Below are positions 1 through 6,507 of a DNA stretch of 8,657 nt, piece after piece; within the stretch, counting starts at the first letter, position 1; the number at the start of each line of letters is the position of its first letter. The notes under the pieces were generated by a model. It was given only the letters and a program-made list of their open reading frames with translations, was not told the origin of the DNA and made no database searches. The DNA comes from Acidobacteriaceae bacterium (GTDB taxonomy: Bacteria; Acidobacteriota; Terriglobia; Terriglobales; Acidobacteriaceae). Where the stretch lies: positions 1,756 through 10,412 of the forward strand of contig PLKY01000035.1 of NCBI GenBank assembly GCA_003140785.1, read 5' to 3'. Position numbers and translations under genes: made by a program.

Positions 1-108
1 GTTATTTGCCGCACGGGCTGTGCTTGGCAAGCCAACTACGCAAAGCGACAAAGCAAGCCCGACGAGCATCCGCACCGACCGCACCGGACGGAGCACACTA
101 TTTGCCAT
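1..108 (-). CDS. N-terminal fragment of a third exported protein (partial)
   Basis: Only the first 36 codons are in the window, and the frame stays open to position 1. The peptide starts MANSVLRPVRSVRMLVG, with a basic n-region (three Arg). A hydrophobic core of about 12 residues follows (LVGLALSLCVVG), then STARA-ANN, a good signal peptidase I site after residue 33. The ATG overlaps the end of the cytochrome gene by 11 bp in another frame and has GGAG at a 9-nt spacing, which suggests translational coupling and one operon. Nothing of the mature protein beyond three residues is visible, so no function can be given. Met14 is a possible alternative start but lacks the coupling geometry. Confidence 0.7.
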   Translation of the reverse strand, partial: MANSVLRPVRSVRMLVGLALSLCVVGLPSTARAANN

Positions 109-2422
109 TTTGAAGGGCTCCAGCGTCGGTGACCAGATCGGTGTGAATATGCCAGGGGATGCTTTCGGCTGAGATCTCAGGATGCACGCGCAGATAGTTG
201 AGCGAATACGTAGGCGCACCCGGATCGACCTTCTTGTCGATAAACATTGCTTGCTGTTCGGCGGCTTTCTCCGGTTGACCCATGCGACGGTAGAGAATCG
301 ATAAGTTGTAATGCGCGGTCAAATCGTCCGGGTCGATTTGTTGCAAAGCCTGGAACTGCTCAAGCGCGGCATGTTCGTCCTTCTGCTGGTAGTAGGTGAT
401 GCCAAGTTCGCGGCGCGCATCGCGCGATTGGGGGAACATCTCGACGACCTTGCTGAAGTCTGCGATCTCCTGCTTCGTATTGCCGGCACGGCGCTGCAGG
501 AGGCCGTCGTAATACAGGGCTCGGGCGTTGTTGGGATCGAGAGTAAGTGCCTTTCGAATCGCAGTACGCGCCGATTCGTATTTTTCCCACACAATCTCAG
601 TGAGGCCCACGTTGGTATACCCATCGACATAGTCATGCCGCAGTTTGATCACTTCTGTGAACGCAGCGACGGACTCCGCATACTGGAATTGATCGAGCAT
701 CGCAATGCCCAGGTTATTCCAACGCATCCAGTCAGGATTGTCAGCCGGATCCGGCATCTCAGGCTTGTTTTCTCCGATGTTCAGGACGCGCGTGCGCGAA
801 GCGATTTCCACGACTGGATAGGCCGGATGATCGGGACCAAAGATGTTATTGAGATAACTCTGACGCAGGTGCCGATAATTCACTTTTGCGGTAACGGAAA
901 CGGCGCCAGTTATGTCGGCCGGCAGCTGGAATTGATAGCGCACTAAGACGGACCGGCCTGCCTGCACACTGTTGTCGTACGCCACAGAATGAATCGTCCA
1001 AACCTTGTGGTTATCGACGAATTCACCTTCATCGGTCACCGGGCGATTGGTGAAGCTGTGAGCACGCGGGTCAAGCATGCCGTTGGGCTTGAGGAACCCG
1101 CTGTGATAAATCTCCTTTCCGTTCGTATCCTTCACCGTGAACTCGACCCAGGCTTCGTAGAGATCGCGAACCTCGGGAATGAGCGAGTGACCGATGTTTT
1201 TGTTCTGGATGACAACATAGGCCGCGACCACATCGTTCGGAGCCAGGCTATAAGAAGCTCCACCGAGGGGAGCGATCAACTTATCCTCGCCAGCCTTCTG
1301 AAGACCGAAGATATCGACGTTGAGATAGTTTCCGGCGCGCAGGAACTCAATTGTCTTTTTCAGCTGCTCGTCGAACCCATAGTAAAACGGCACAGCTGTG
1401 TTACCGGCCAGCCAGCGATGCGATGCGAAGGTACCATTCTTCGCGCCGTAGTCGGGCAGCGTGATCGGATTGCGTTTCATGTGGCAACCCTGGCAGGGCG
1501 TAAAGTCGGCAGTATAGAAAGTCAGCGGATTGAGCTGCGAGAATTTCGACTGCTGCCACTCGTCATAGGCCGTAAATGCACGAATGAATTTATAGTCGTT
1601 GAGCGGGGACGGTAAGTTGGCCTTGTGGCAGGCGGCGCAGAACTCCGGCGTATGCAGAAAGTCGTGCATAACGGCTTTGGAGTGCCGCTCGGGATGGCGA
1701 AGAATCTCGGCGAAGGAAACCTGTCCGGGGATGCGGTTCCCGTTTTCATCCACAATGACGGACGGCACACCCATTTGCACACTGGCATTGCCGTTGGTTG
1801 AGTCGAGGCTGACCACAGAGTGGCAGGTCGTGCAAGTCAGCCCGTCCGAATCGAACTTGGCACGATCGACTTTCGAATCTTCCGTAAGGGCGGCGCCTAA
1901 AACGCCAATTGGGTTATGACAGCTGTCGCAGTGGCGCGCGAAGGCGATGCCGCGCGTTTGGTCGCGGATTAGAATGTTGACGCTGGTGCGATAGAAGGGC
2001 GTGCGGAATGCATTGGAGTGCAGCGCCTGTCGCCATTGACTGTAGGCTTCCTGATGGCACGTGCCACAGTACTCCGCCGACGGATATGCGCCCGGTTGAA
2101 GGAACCCTTCTCCCTGTACTTTGATATTGCCTGGGGTGAAAGGATTCTTTGGGCCATAGTGGAAGTTATATGCCGGGGTCACGGTGGAGTTATACGCCCT
2201 CCGGTCGGCCTCCGTGCGCTCTTCTGCGCGAGCCTTTAACTTAGCGAGGGCATCGCGCTGCGCTGGGGTATCTTCCGTAGGTGCGGCTTCCTTGGGTGGC
2301 GGCGTATAAGCAGGTGGTGGAGTGAGATCGGCGCCGTTTTGCTGCTGTTGCGCCAGCACGGGCACAGTCAAACATCCCGAATAAGCGATAACCGAAAACA
2401 TCTTAAATGCGATCTTTCTCAT
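98..2422 (-). CDS. exported pentaheme c-type cytochrome fused to TPR repeats
   Basis: Predicted extracytoplasmic electron-carrying protein of 774 residues from the ATG at 2422. The signal peptide (1-24) ends PVLA-Q, followed by a Gln/Pro-rich linker. Five CXXCH heme sites follow: CGTCH 119-123, CDSCH 165-169, CTTCH 197-201, CAACH 262-266 and CQGCH 310-314. Spare histidines (135, 253, 257, 335) could be distal ligands. Residues about 385-550 form a probable beta-rich domain with NIGHSLIPEVRD, resembling the GHxFP-type segment found after heme domains in other multiheme cytochromes. The C-terminal part holds five back-to-back 34-residue TPR units at 564-733, suggesting a protein partner or assembly role. 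Heme attachment requires export and a cytochrome c maturation system, not encoded here. Cys17 in YSGC is a poor lipobox, so signal peptidase I is more likely. It sits between two other exported-protein genes. The redox partner and substrate are unknown to me. Confidence 0.9.
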   Translation of the reverse strand: MRKIAFKMFSVIAYSGCLTVPVLAQQQQNGADLTPPPAYTPPPKEAAPTEDTPAQRDALAKLKARAEERTEADRRAYNSTVTPAYNFHYGPKNPFTPGNIKVQGEGFLQPGAYPSAEYCGTCHQEAYSQWRQALHSNAFRTPFYRTSVNILIRDQTRGIAFARHCDSCHNPIGVLGAALTEDSKVDRAKFDSDGLTCTTCHSVVSLDSTNGNASVQMGVPSVIVDENGNRIPGQVSFAEILRHPERHSKAVMHDFLHTPEFCAACHKANLPSPLNDYKFIRAFTAYDEWQQSKFSQLNPLTFYTADFTPCQGCHMKRNPITLPDYGAKNGTFASHRWLAGNTAVPFYYGFDEQLKKTIEFLRAGNYLNVDIFGLQKAGEDKLIAPLGGASYSLAPNDVVAAYVVIQNKNIGHSLIPEVRDLYEAWVEFTVKDTNGKEIYHSGFLKPNGMLDPRAHSFTNRPVTDEGEFVDNHKVWTIHSVAYDNSVQAGRSVLVRYQFQLPADITGAVSVTAKVNYRHLRQSYLNNIFGPDHPAYPVVEIASRTRVLNIGENKPEMPDPADNPDWMRWNNLGIAMLDQFQYAESVAAFTEVIKLRHDYVDGYTNVGLTEIVWEKYESARTAIRKALTLDPNNARALYYDGLLQRRAGNTKQEIADFSKVVEMFPQSRDARRELGITYYQQKDEHAALEQFQALQQIDPDDLTAHYNLSILYRRMGQPEKAAEQQAMFIDKKVDPGAPTYSLNYLRVHPEISAESIPWHIHTDLVTDAGALQNGK
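118..121 (-). promoter_or_regulatory. ribosome binding site GGAG for the third exported gene
   Basis: GGAG lies 9 nt upstream of the ATG at 108, inside the last codons of the cytochrome gene. It supports the reality of the short partial reading frame at 1-108. Confidence 0.5.
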
Positions 2423-2427
2423 AAAAA

Positions 2428-2432
2428 CTCCC
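2428..2432 (-). promoter_or_regulatory. ribosome binding site GGGAG that sets the cytochrome gene start
   Basis: GGGAG sits 5 nt upstream of the ATG at 2422, inside the 22-bp gap after the propeller gene. It supports this start over an in-frame ATG at 2485, which lies inside the upstream gene and would bury the signal peptide behind 21 charged residues. Confidence 0.6.
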
Positions 2433-2444
2433 GCCGGCACGTTC

Positions 2445-4418
2445 TCATTTCGCTGCCGGCGATTCTTGCATTCCCTTGCCCGCAATCAATTTGCTCTTCC
2501 TGTTTGCTGAGCGCTCCGCAGCAATGGCGTCATAAACGCTCGGCACCAGCCCCTTACCTTCTTCGATCGCGTAGTAGCGGTCCACCCCCGGCAGCATGTA
2601 TGTCTCTTTGGCTCCATCGGACCAGCGAATCTCCACCTTCTCCACCGATGTTGCTTGTCCGAGGCCGAAGTGCAGGCGAAAATCGTTCGACGACTCGAAA
2701 CTTCCTCCGCTCATTACATCGCCCCGCTGCCGCAGCCCTCCAGCAGTCAAATACACCGTGGAGCCAATCGCATCCCGAGGACTTTTCGGACCGCCGATCA
2801 GCATGAGTCCCACCCAATGGTTGTGATCGTCGTTCACATTGCGCAACAGGACGGGAGTATGGTCCAGGCAATTGATTACAACATCGATTTTTCCGTCGTT
2901 GAACAAGTCGCCAAAAGCCGCGCCGCGCGCGGGAATCACATCGGCCAGCCCGGTCCCCTCGACTGGCGGAATAACTTCGAATTTCTTGCCGTGATCGAGA
3001 TTATGGAAGAGCACCGGGCGCTCCGCGAACGAGGTCCCCCAGTTATGCTGGTCTACTTGCGGGTACACATGGCCTGAGACGAACATCAAGTCTTTCCAGC
3101 CGTCGTTGTCGTAGTCGAAAAACTGGGTACCCCAACTCAAGAATGGGTAGGTGGCCTCGGCGATACCCATCTGCGGCGTGATGTCGACGAAGTTGCCGTC
3201 GCCGTCGTTTCGATAGAGCGTTTTGTAATCATCAGAAAAGGTCGTGGTGTAAAGATCCAGTCGCCCATTGTTCGCATAATCGCCCACAGCAAGTCCCATG
3301 GAGGCTGTTTCACGCGCATCCTGGTTGAGTGCGAATCCGGAGTAGAAGCTGGCGTCCTGAAAAGTACCGTCGCCCTTGTTCAAGTAGAGATAGTTTGGCG
3401 AAGAGTCATCGGCGACCAGTAAGTCGACCTTTCCGTCGTTGTCGATGTCGACAAATGTCGAGGAAAAACCATAGTAGCGCCGCTTGTCGCTGACTCCGGC
3501 CTTCTCGCTCACGTCGGTGAATGTGCCATCGCCGTTGTTATGGAAAAGATGATCGGGCTCGCCTTGCAGGCCGCGCGGTCCGCAAAGCGTTTGCGCTCCA
3601 CGGAACGAACAGTTGGCATAGCCGACAGCTTTCGATCCGGCATACGGAAGGTTGTTCATATCCCAGTGAACATAACCCGGAACGAACAGATCGAGGCGGC
3701 CATCGCCGTCGTAATCACCAAAGCTCGGACCTGTGGACCAATTACCGAGAGTTACGCCAGCCTTTTCGGCCACATCCGTGAATGTGCCGTCATGATTGTT
3801 GTGATAAAGACGGTTCTTTCCATAATTGGCCACATAGAGATCAGGCCAGCCGTCGTTGTCATAGTCACCCACAGCCACACCAAAGCCCCAGCGGTCATTG
3901 GTCACACCGGCCTTCGCAGCTACCTCGGTAAATGTTCCGTCGTGGTTGTTGTGAAAGAGCGCAGCATGGGGCGGTTCTTCCTTGCCGTCGAGAGCGTCCT
4001 TCGTTGAGCCGTTCACGATGTAAATGTCGAGCCAGCCGTCATGGTCGTAATCCAGCAGCGCCACGCCTGAGCCAATTGTCTCCAGGATGTAGGGCTTCTG
4101 CGGCGTGCCCATTTTGTGGGTCCACGCGGTTAGTCCGGCTTTCTCCGAAATGTCCTGAAAGACAACCGGGCCCGTTTTGACGAATCCGCCCGCGGTAATG
4201 GGGCGCTTTTCAGAATCGAGAACCGGAGCAAAGACGCCACCCGTAGCTGAACCGCCTTGCTGCTGCGATGGGTCGCTAGCCGCATTTCCACCATAAAGAG
4301 GCGGCTGCGTAGGCTGTTGATTTTGCGCGAGTACCGGCCAGCTATTAGTCGCAATCAAGACGCCGATGAAACCGGCTGATGAGCGTCGTCGCGCCCAGAT
4401 CCACCAGGAACAGTTCAA
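2445..4418 (-). CDS. exported FG-GAP/VCBS beta-propeller protein with C-terminal ASPIC/UnbV domain (CRTAC1-like)
   Basis: Exported protein of 657 residues from the TTG at 4418. That start is chosen because GAGG precedes it and it gives a signal peptide with cleavage at about PVLA(31)-Q. No ATG is available before the mature region; a TTG at 4538 would add 40 unlikely residues. A Gln/Pro/Gly-rich linker follows (32-62). Then come seven calcium-loop motifs of the DxDxDGxxD type: 123-131, 185-193, 235-243, 324-332, 380-388 (DYANNGRLD), 435-443 and 504-512 (DLFNDGKID). The fifth and seventh are degenerate. Most alternate with NNxDGTFxDVxxKAGV segments. This predicts a seven-bladed propeller. An insert with Cys270, Cys279 and CGPRGLQGEPDH is typical of the family. 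Residues 549-605 (AIGSTVYLTAGG, LHFGLG, VEIRWSDG) form the ASPIC/UnbV domain. Such proteins are probably extracytoplasmic, calcium-stabilised binding or scaffold proteins; the ligand is unknown. The gene precedes the cytochrome gene by 22 bp. Confidence 0.9.
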   Translation of the reverse strand: MNCSWWIWARRRSSAGFIGVLIATNSWPVLAQNQQPTQPPLYGGNAASDPSQQQGGSATGGVFAPVLDSEKRPITAGGFVKTGPVVFQDISEKAGLTAWTHKMGTPQKPYILETIGSGVALLDYDHDGWLDIYIVNGSTKDALDGKEEPPHAALFHNNHDGTFTEVAAKAGVTNDRWGFGVAVGDYDNDGWPDLYVANYGKNRLYHNNHDGTFTDVAEKAGVTLGNWSTGPSFGDYDGDGRLDLFVPGYVHWDMNNLPYAGSKAVGYANCSFRGAQTLCGPRGLQGEPDHLFHNNGDGTFTDVSEKAGVSDKRRYYGFSSTFVDIDNDGKVDLLVADDSSPNYLYLNKGDGTFQDASFYSGFALNQDARETASMGLAVGDYANNGRLDLYTTTFSDDYKTLYRNDGDGNFVDITPQMGIAEATYPFLSWGTQFFDYDNDGWKDLMFVSGHVYPQVDQHNWGTSFAERPVLFHNLDHGKKFEVIPPVEGTGLADVIPARGAAFGDLFNDGKIDVVINCLDHTPVLLRNVNDDHNHWVGLMLIGGPKSPRDAIGSTVYLTAGGLRQRGDVMSGGSFESSNDFRLHFGLGQATSVEKVEIRWSDGAKETYMLPGVDRYYAIEEGKGLVPSVYDAIAAERSANRKSKLIAGKGMQESPAAK

Positions 4419-4423
4419 GATGA

Positions 4424-4427
4424 CCTC
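4424..4427 (-). promoter_or_regulatory. ribosome binding site GAGG that favours the TTG start at 4418
   Basis: GAGG lies 5 nt upstream of TTG at 4418-4416. The more distant TTG at 4538 has no purine-rich site in front of it. The downstream start also puts the signal peptide at the very N-terminus, so the two lines of evidence agree. Confidence 0.55.
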
Positions 4428-4587
4428 GAGGGTGGGGTTTCCCTTAGTCCAGCATTCTCGTTGGAACAGTGCACGACTGTCCACGACTTTTTGGTTGAGC
4501 CGGCACTCATTCTTCAGGTGTATCTGGGTCAATATCAATATGAATGATGGGATAGTTGAAGTTAGGTTAATACTAATTATTGGATCG

Positions 4588-4606
4588 ACGACGATACTTA
4601 TGTCGT
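4588..4606. promoter_or_regulatory. dyad ACGAC-N9-GTCGT, candidate operator
   Basis: A second perfect inverted repeat with the same 5-N9-5 geometry as the dyad at 4611-4629. The two centres are 23 bp apart, close to two helical turns. The arm sequences differ, so this is not a simple duplicated site. The half-site CGAC recurs at 4472-4477 and 4482-4487. Confidence 0.22.
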
Positions 4607-4610
4607 ACCC

Positions 4611-4629
4611 GCCAGATAAATATACTGGC
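4611..4629. promoter_or_regulatory. dyad GCCAG-N9-CTGGC, candidate operator
   Basis: Perfect 5-bp inverted arms are separated by an AT-only 9-bp spacer that contains the TATATT -10-like hexamer read on the minus strand. The layout fits a dimeric regulator site covering a promoter. I know of no regulator with this exact site, and five-base arms can arise by chance. Confidence 0.25.
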
Positions 4630-4653
4630 TAACCTTTCTGCTTCTCCTAAGTC

Positions 4654-4683
4654 GTCCCAAAAGGGCCGCCTTCGAATTGGGAC
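4654..4683 (-). terminator. possible hairpin after pcaC (no U-tract)
   Basis: A 7-bp perfect inverted repeat (GTCCCAA at 4654-4660, TTGGGAC at 4677-4683) encloses a second 4-bp pairing (AAGG at 4661-4664 with CCTT at 4669-4672) and an unpaired CGAA on one side. It begins 19 bp after the pcaC stop, where the end of the pca transcript would be expected. There is no T-run after it on either strand, so a classic intrinsic terminator is not supported. It could be a 3' stabilising structure, a weak or Rho-aided terminator, or chance. Confidence 0.3.
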
Positions 4684-4702
4684 ATGAGGCGATGTCGAAT
4701 GC

Positions 4703-5089
4703 TTATCCAGCAGCATCCTTCTCTGCAAACACTTCCTGCGCGAGACGAAAGGCGTGATTCGCCGCCGGAACACCGCAATAGACGGCGCAATGCAATAGAG
4801 TCTCTTTGATTTCGTCCGGTGTCACGCCGTTGTTGAGCGCGGCACGCAGGTGCATTCGCAATTCATCGGTGTGTTGCAGCGCAACCAACAGAGCGATGGT
4901 GATCAGGCTCCGCGTGGGCCTTGGGAGCCCCGGTCTCGACCAAATCTCTCCCCATGCGTAGCGCGTGATCAGGTCCTGAAAGTCGGCATTAAAAGCGGTG
5001 GTCGAAGCCACGGCTTTGTCCACGTGTTCAACCCCCAGAACAAGGCGTCGAATCTTCATCCCCGAGTTGAAACGGTCCTTCTCATCCAT
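4703..5089 (-). CDS. pcaC: 4-carboxymuconolactone decarboxylase
   Basis: Decarboxylates 4-carboxymuconolactone to beta-ketoadipate enol-lactone. At 128 residues it is a complete stand-alone PcaC, not the PcaC-PcaD fusion (PcaL) known from actinobacteria. It carries the family hallmarks: MKIRRLVLGVEHVDKA (11-26), a block at 38-50 ending RYAWGEIW, TRSLITIALL (59-68), DELRMHLRAALNNGVT (75-90), and LLHCAVYCGVPAANHAF (98-114). These resemble true PcaC more closely than AhpD-like members of the CMD superfamily. The start is an ATG with GGAG 8 nt upstream. It lies 50 bp after pcaB and is the last recognisable pca gene here, followed about 20 bp later by a possible hairpin. Confidence 0.95.
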   Translation of the reverse strand: MDEKDRFNSGMKIRRLVLGVEHVDKAVASTTAFNADFQDLITRYAWGEIWSRPGLPRPTRSLITIALLVALQHTDELRMHLRAALNNGVTPDEIKETLLHCAVYCGVPAANHAFRLAQEVFAEKDAAG

Positions 5090-5139
5090 GATGGCTGCTC
5101 CGGTGATGTCAGAAAAGATGCGCCAACAAATTCTCGAAT

Positions 5140-6489
5140 CTAGTGGGAAGCATCGGCGCCTCCAAGAACCCGCTCGATGAATTCCTGGGCACTGCCAAGG
5201 TAGTTCTTCGGATCAAGCAGGTGATCCACTTCGGAATCACTCAGATGCTGGCGAATCTCCGGCATTTCCAACAGAACTGCGCGCAAGTGCTTCTTCGACT
5301 GGATGGCTTTCTTTGCAGCGCGCTCCATCAACTCGTGAGCTTGCGCACGGCCGACAAATTCTGCAAGAGCGACGCTCACTGCTTCGGTCAAGACCAAGCC
5401 GTTGGTGGCCTCCAGATTTGCCTTCATGCGGTCTTGATCCACTTCGAGACCGTCGGCGATCTCGTTCGCGCGCGAAAGCGCCGCTGCAGTGAGACAAAAA
5501 ATCTCGGGCAATGTCTTCCATTCCGCTTGCCAGCCTCCGAGCCCGCGTTCATGCTCCTGAATCATCGCGTGCAGCAGCGTCGAGACCAGCGCTGGAACGC
5601 GCGTTGCGATGGCTAGAATTGCTGCCGACGCGACCGGATTGCGCTTGTGGGGCATGGTGGACGAGCCACCGCGCCCTTCCGCGGCTGGTTCAAAAACTTC
5701 GCCGACCGCGGTCTGCATTAACAACGAAACATCCCTCGCCATCTTGCCCAGCGTACCCACAAGCAGGCCAAGACATGTGGCGAGTTCAACGAGGTTGTCG
5801 CGTTGTGTATGCCAGGGAAGAAGAGGTTCTGCCAATTCGAGCTTCTGCGCCAAAACAGCAGACACGGCCGTCCCCTTGTCGCCAAGCGCCGCAAGAGTAC
5901 CGACCGCGCCACCAAACTGGAGAACGATCGCGCGAGTGCCTGCCGCCTCAAGTCGCTCCTGGTGGCGGCGAAGAGCCGCTAGCAATCCCGCAATTTTCAA
6001 TCCCAACGTGACCGGCGGTCCATCCTGCAGCCAGGTCCGGCCAGAAAGAATTGTCCCGGCGTGCTCGCGGGCCAGCTGCGCAAGGGCTCCTTCGAGCCTT
6101 TGCAAATCCGATCGGAGCAGGGCCAATGCATCGCGCATCTGCAGCACCAGCGCCGTGTCGAGTACGTCCTGGCTGGTCGCTCCCAGGTGAACGTAACGCG
6201 CCGCCTCTTCATCGCGAAGGCGGACGGCGCCGGTAAGCGCGCGAACAAACGGAATTGCAAGGTTGCCCGCCAACCGTTCCTCTTCAGCGAGCGAAAGCGG
6301 ATCGACAAACTTTGCATCGAGCAGCGGCTCCATGGCACTTGCTGCGCCGGAACTGGCAATGCCGTTGGCCTCAAGCGAGAACAGCAGTGCCCACTCGAAA
6401 CGGGTCATGTACTCCATTTGGCGCGAAACGGAAAAGACTTCATCCATTGCCGGCGTGGAAAACTGCGAGCTTAGCGTGGGTGCATGCAT
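5140..6489 (-). CDS. pcaB: 3-carboxy-cis,cis-muconate cycloisomerase
   Basis: Cyclises 3-carboxy-cis,cis-muconate to 4-carboxymuconolactone, the step after PcaHG. It belongs to the fumarase/aspartase (class II lyase) superfamily and has 449 residues, matching the roughly 450 of characterised bacterial CMLE enzymes. The superfamily signature appears as GGSSTMPHKRNP at about 274-285, which includes the flexible loop with the catalytic Ser. A second conserved block, HLGATSQDVLDTA, is at 101-113. The N-terminal pattern STPAMDEVFS (11-20) and FEWAL (31-35) fits CMLE rather than adenylosuccinate lyase, another superfamily member that could be confused with it. The start is an ATG with AAGGAGA about 11 nt upstream, just after the pcaG stop. 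It is followed after 50 bp by pcaC, with no pcaD between them. No frameshift or missing signature residue was seen. Confidence 0.95.
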   Translation of the reverse strand: MHAPTLSSQFSTPAMDEVFSVSRQMEYMTRFEWALLFSLEANGIASSGAASAMEPLLDAKFVDPLSLAEEERLAGNLAIPFVRALTGAVRLRDEEAARYVHLGATSQDVLDTALVLQMRDALALLRSDLQRLEGALAQLAREHAGTILSGRTWLQDGPPVTLGLKIAGLLAALRRHQERLEAAGTRAIVLQFGGAVGTLAALGDKGTAVSAVLAQKLELAEPLLPWHTQRDNLVELATCLGLLVGTLGKMARDVSLLMQTAVGEVFEPAAEGRGGSSTMPHKRNPVASAAILAIATRVPALVSTLLHAMIQEHERGLGGWQAEWKTLPEIFCLTAAALSRANEIADGLEVDQDRMKANLEATNGLVLTEAVSVALAEFVGRAQAHELMERAAKKAIQSKKHLRAVLLEMPEIRQHLSDSEVDHLLDPKNYLGSAQEFIERVLGGADASH

Positions 6490-6507
6490 GCTATGGAAGC
6501 TCTCCTT

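Larger units (their letters stand above)
4419..4702 (-). promoter_or_regulatory. 284-bp intergenic region, probable promoter of the exported-protein operon
   Basis: This is the only long non-coding stretch in the window and is more AT-rich than its flanks between about 4530 and 4630. On the minus strand, a TATATT (4624 to 4619), five of six matches to a -10 box, lies inside one of two short dyads, and a second AT-rich block lies at about 4562-4582. No convincing -35 box pairs with either, so I do not fix a transcription start. The stretch 4472-4487 contains CACGAC twice with a 10-bp period. If translation starts at 4418, a leader of up to about 190 nt would separate promoter and gene. I recognise no riboswitch or leader-peptide signature. 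Confidence 0.4.

Noticed and set aside
311..1615. Long plus-strand open frames (311-946 and 989-1615) opposite the cytochrome gene
   Set aside because: They lie wholly antisense to a gene with five heme motifs and five clean TPR units, show no recognisable domain, and look like coding-frame shadows.
2330..2350. CTG/TTG-like microsatellite
   Set aside because: It encodes the Gln-rich start of the mature cytochrome with varied codons and is too short to be called a repeat locus.
2363..2374. Possible lipoprotein signal in the cytochrome (YSGC at residues 14-17)
   Set aside because: The position three before the Cys is Tyr rather than Leu, Val or Ile, and a better signal peptidase I site follows at PVLA-Q.
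2431..2460. GCCGGC repeated on both sides of the gap between the propeller and cytochrome genes, resembling a stem
   Set aside because: GCCGGC is self-palindromic and occurs readily in GC-rich DNA; the downstream gene's ribosome binding site lies beside it, so a terminator here is unlikely.
3400..4100. Repeated DNA blocks suggesting a tandem repeat or CRISPR-like array
   Set aside because: The repeats are in frame, diverged, and encode propeller blades (DxDxDG and NNxDGTF motifs); spacing varies and no cas genes are present.
4354..4418. Possible twin-arginine signal in the propeller leader (ARRRSSAGF)
   Set aside because: The residues after the arginines do not fit the RRxFLK pattern, and a Sec leader with a PVLA-Q exit explains the sequence.
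4573..4773. Minus-strand 66-codon frame spanning the end of pcaC and the intergenic region
   Set aside because: It overlaps the conserved pcaC C-terminus out of frame and has an Arg-rich translation with no family features.
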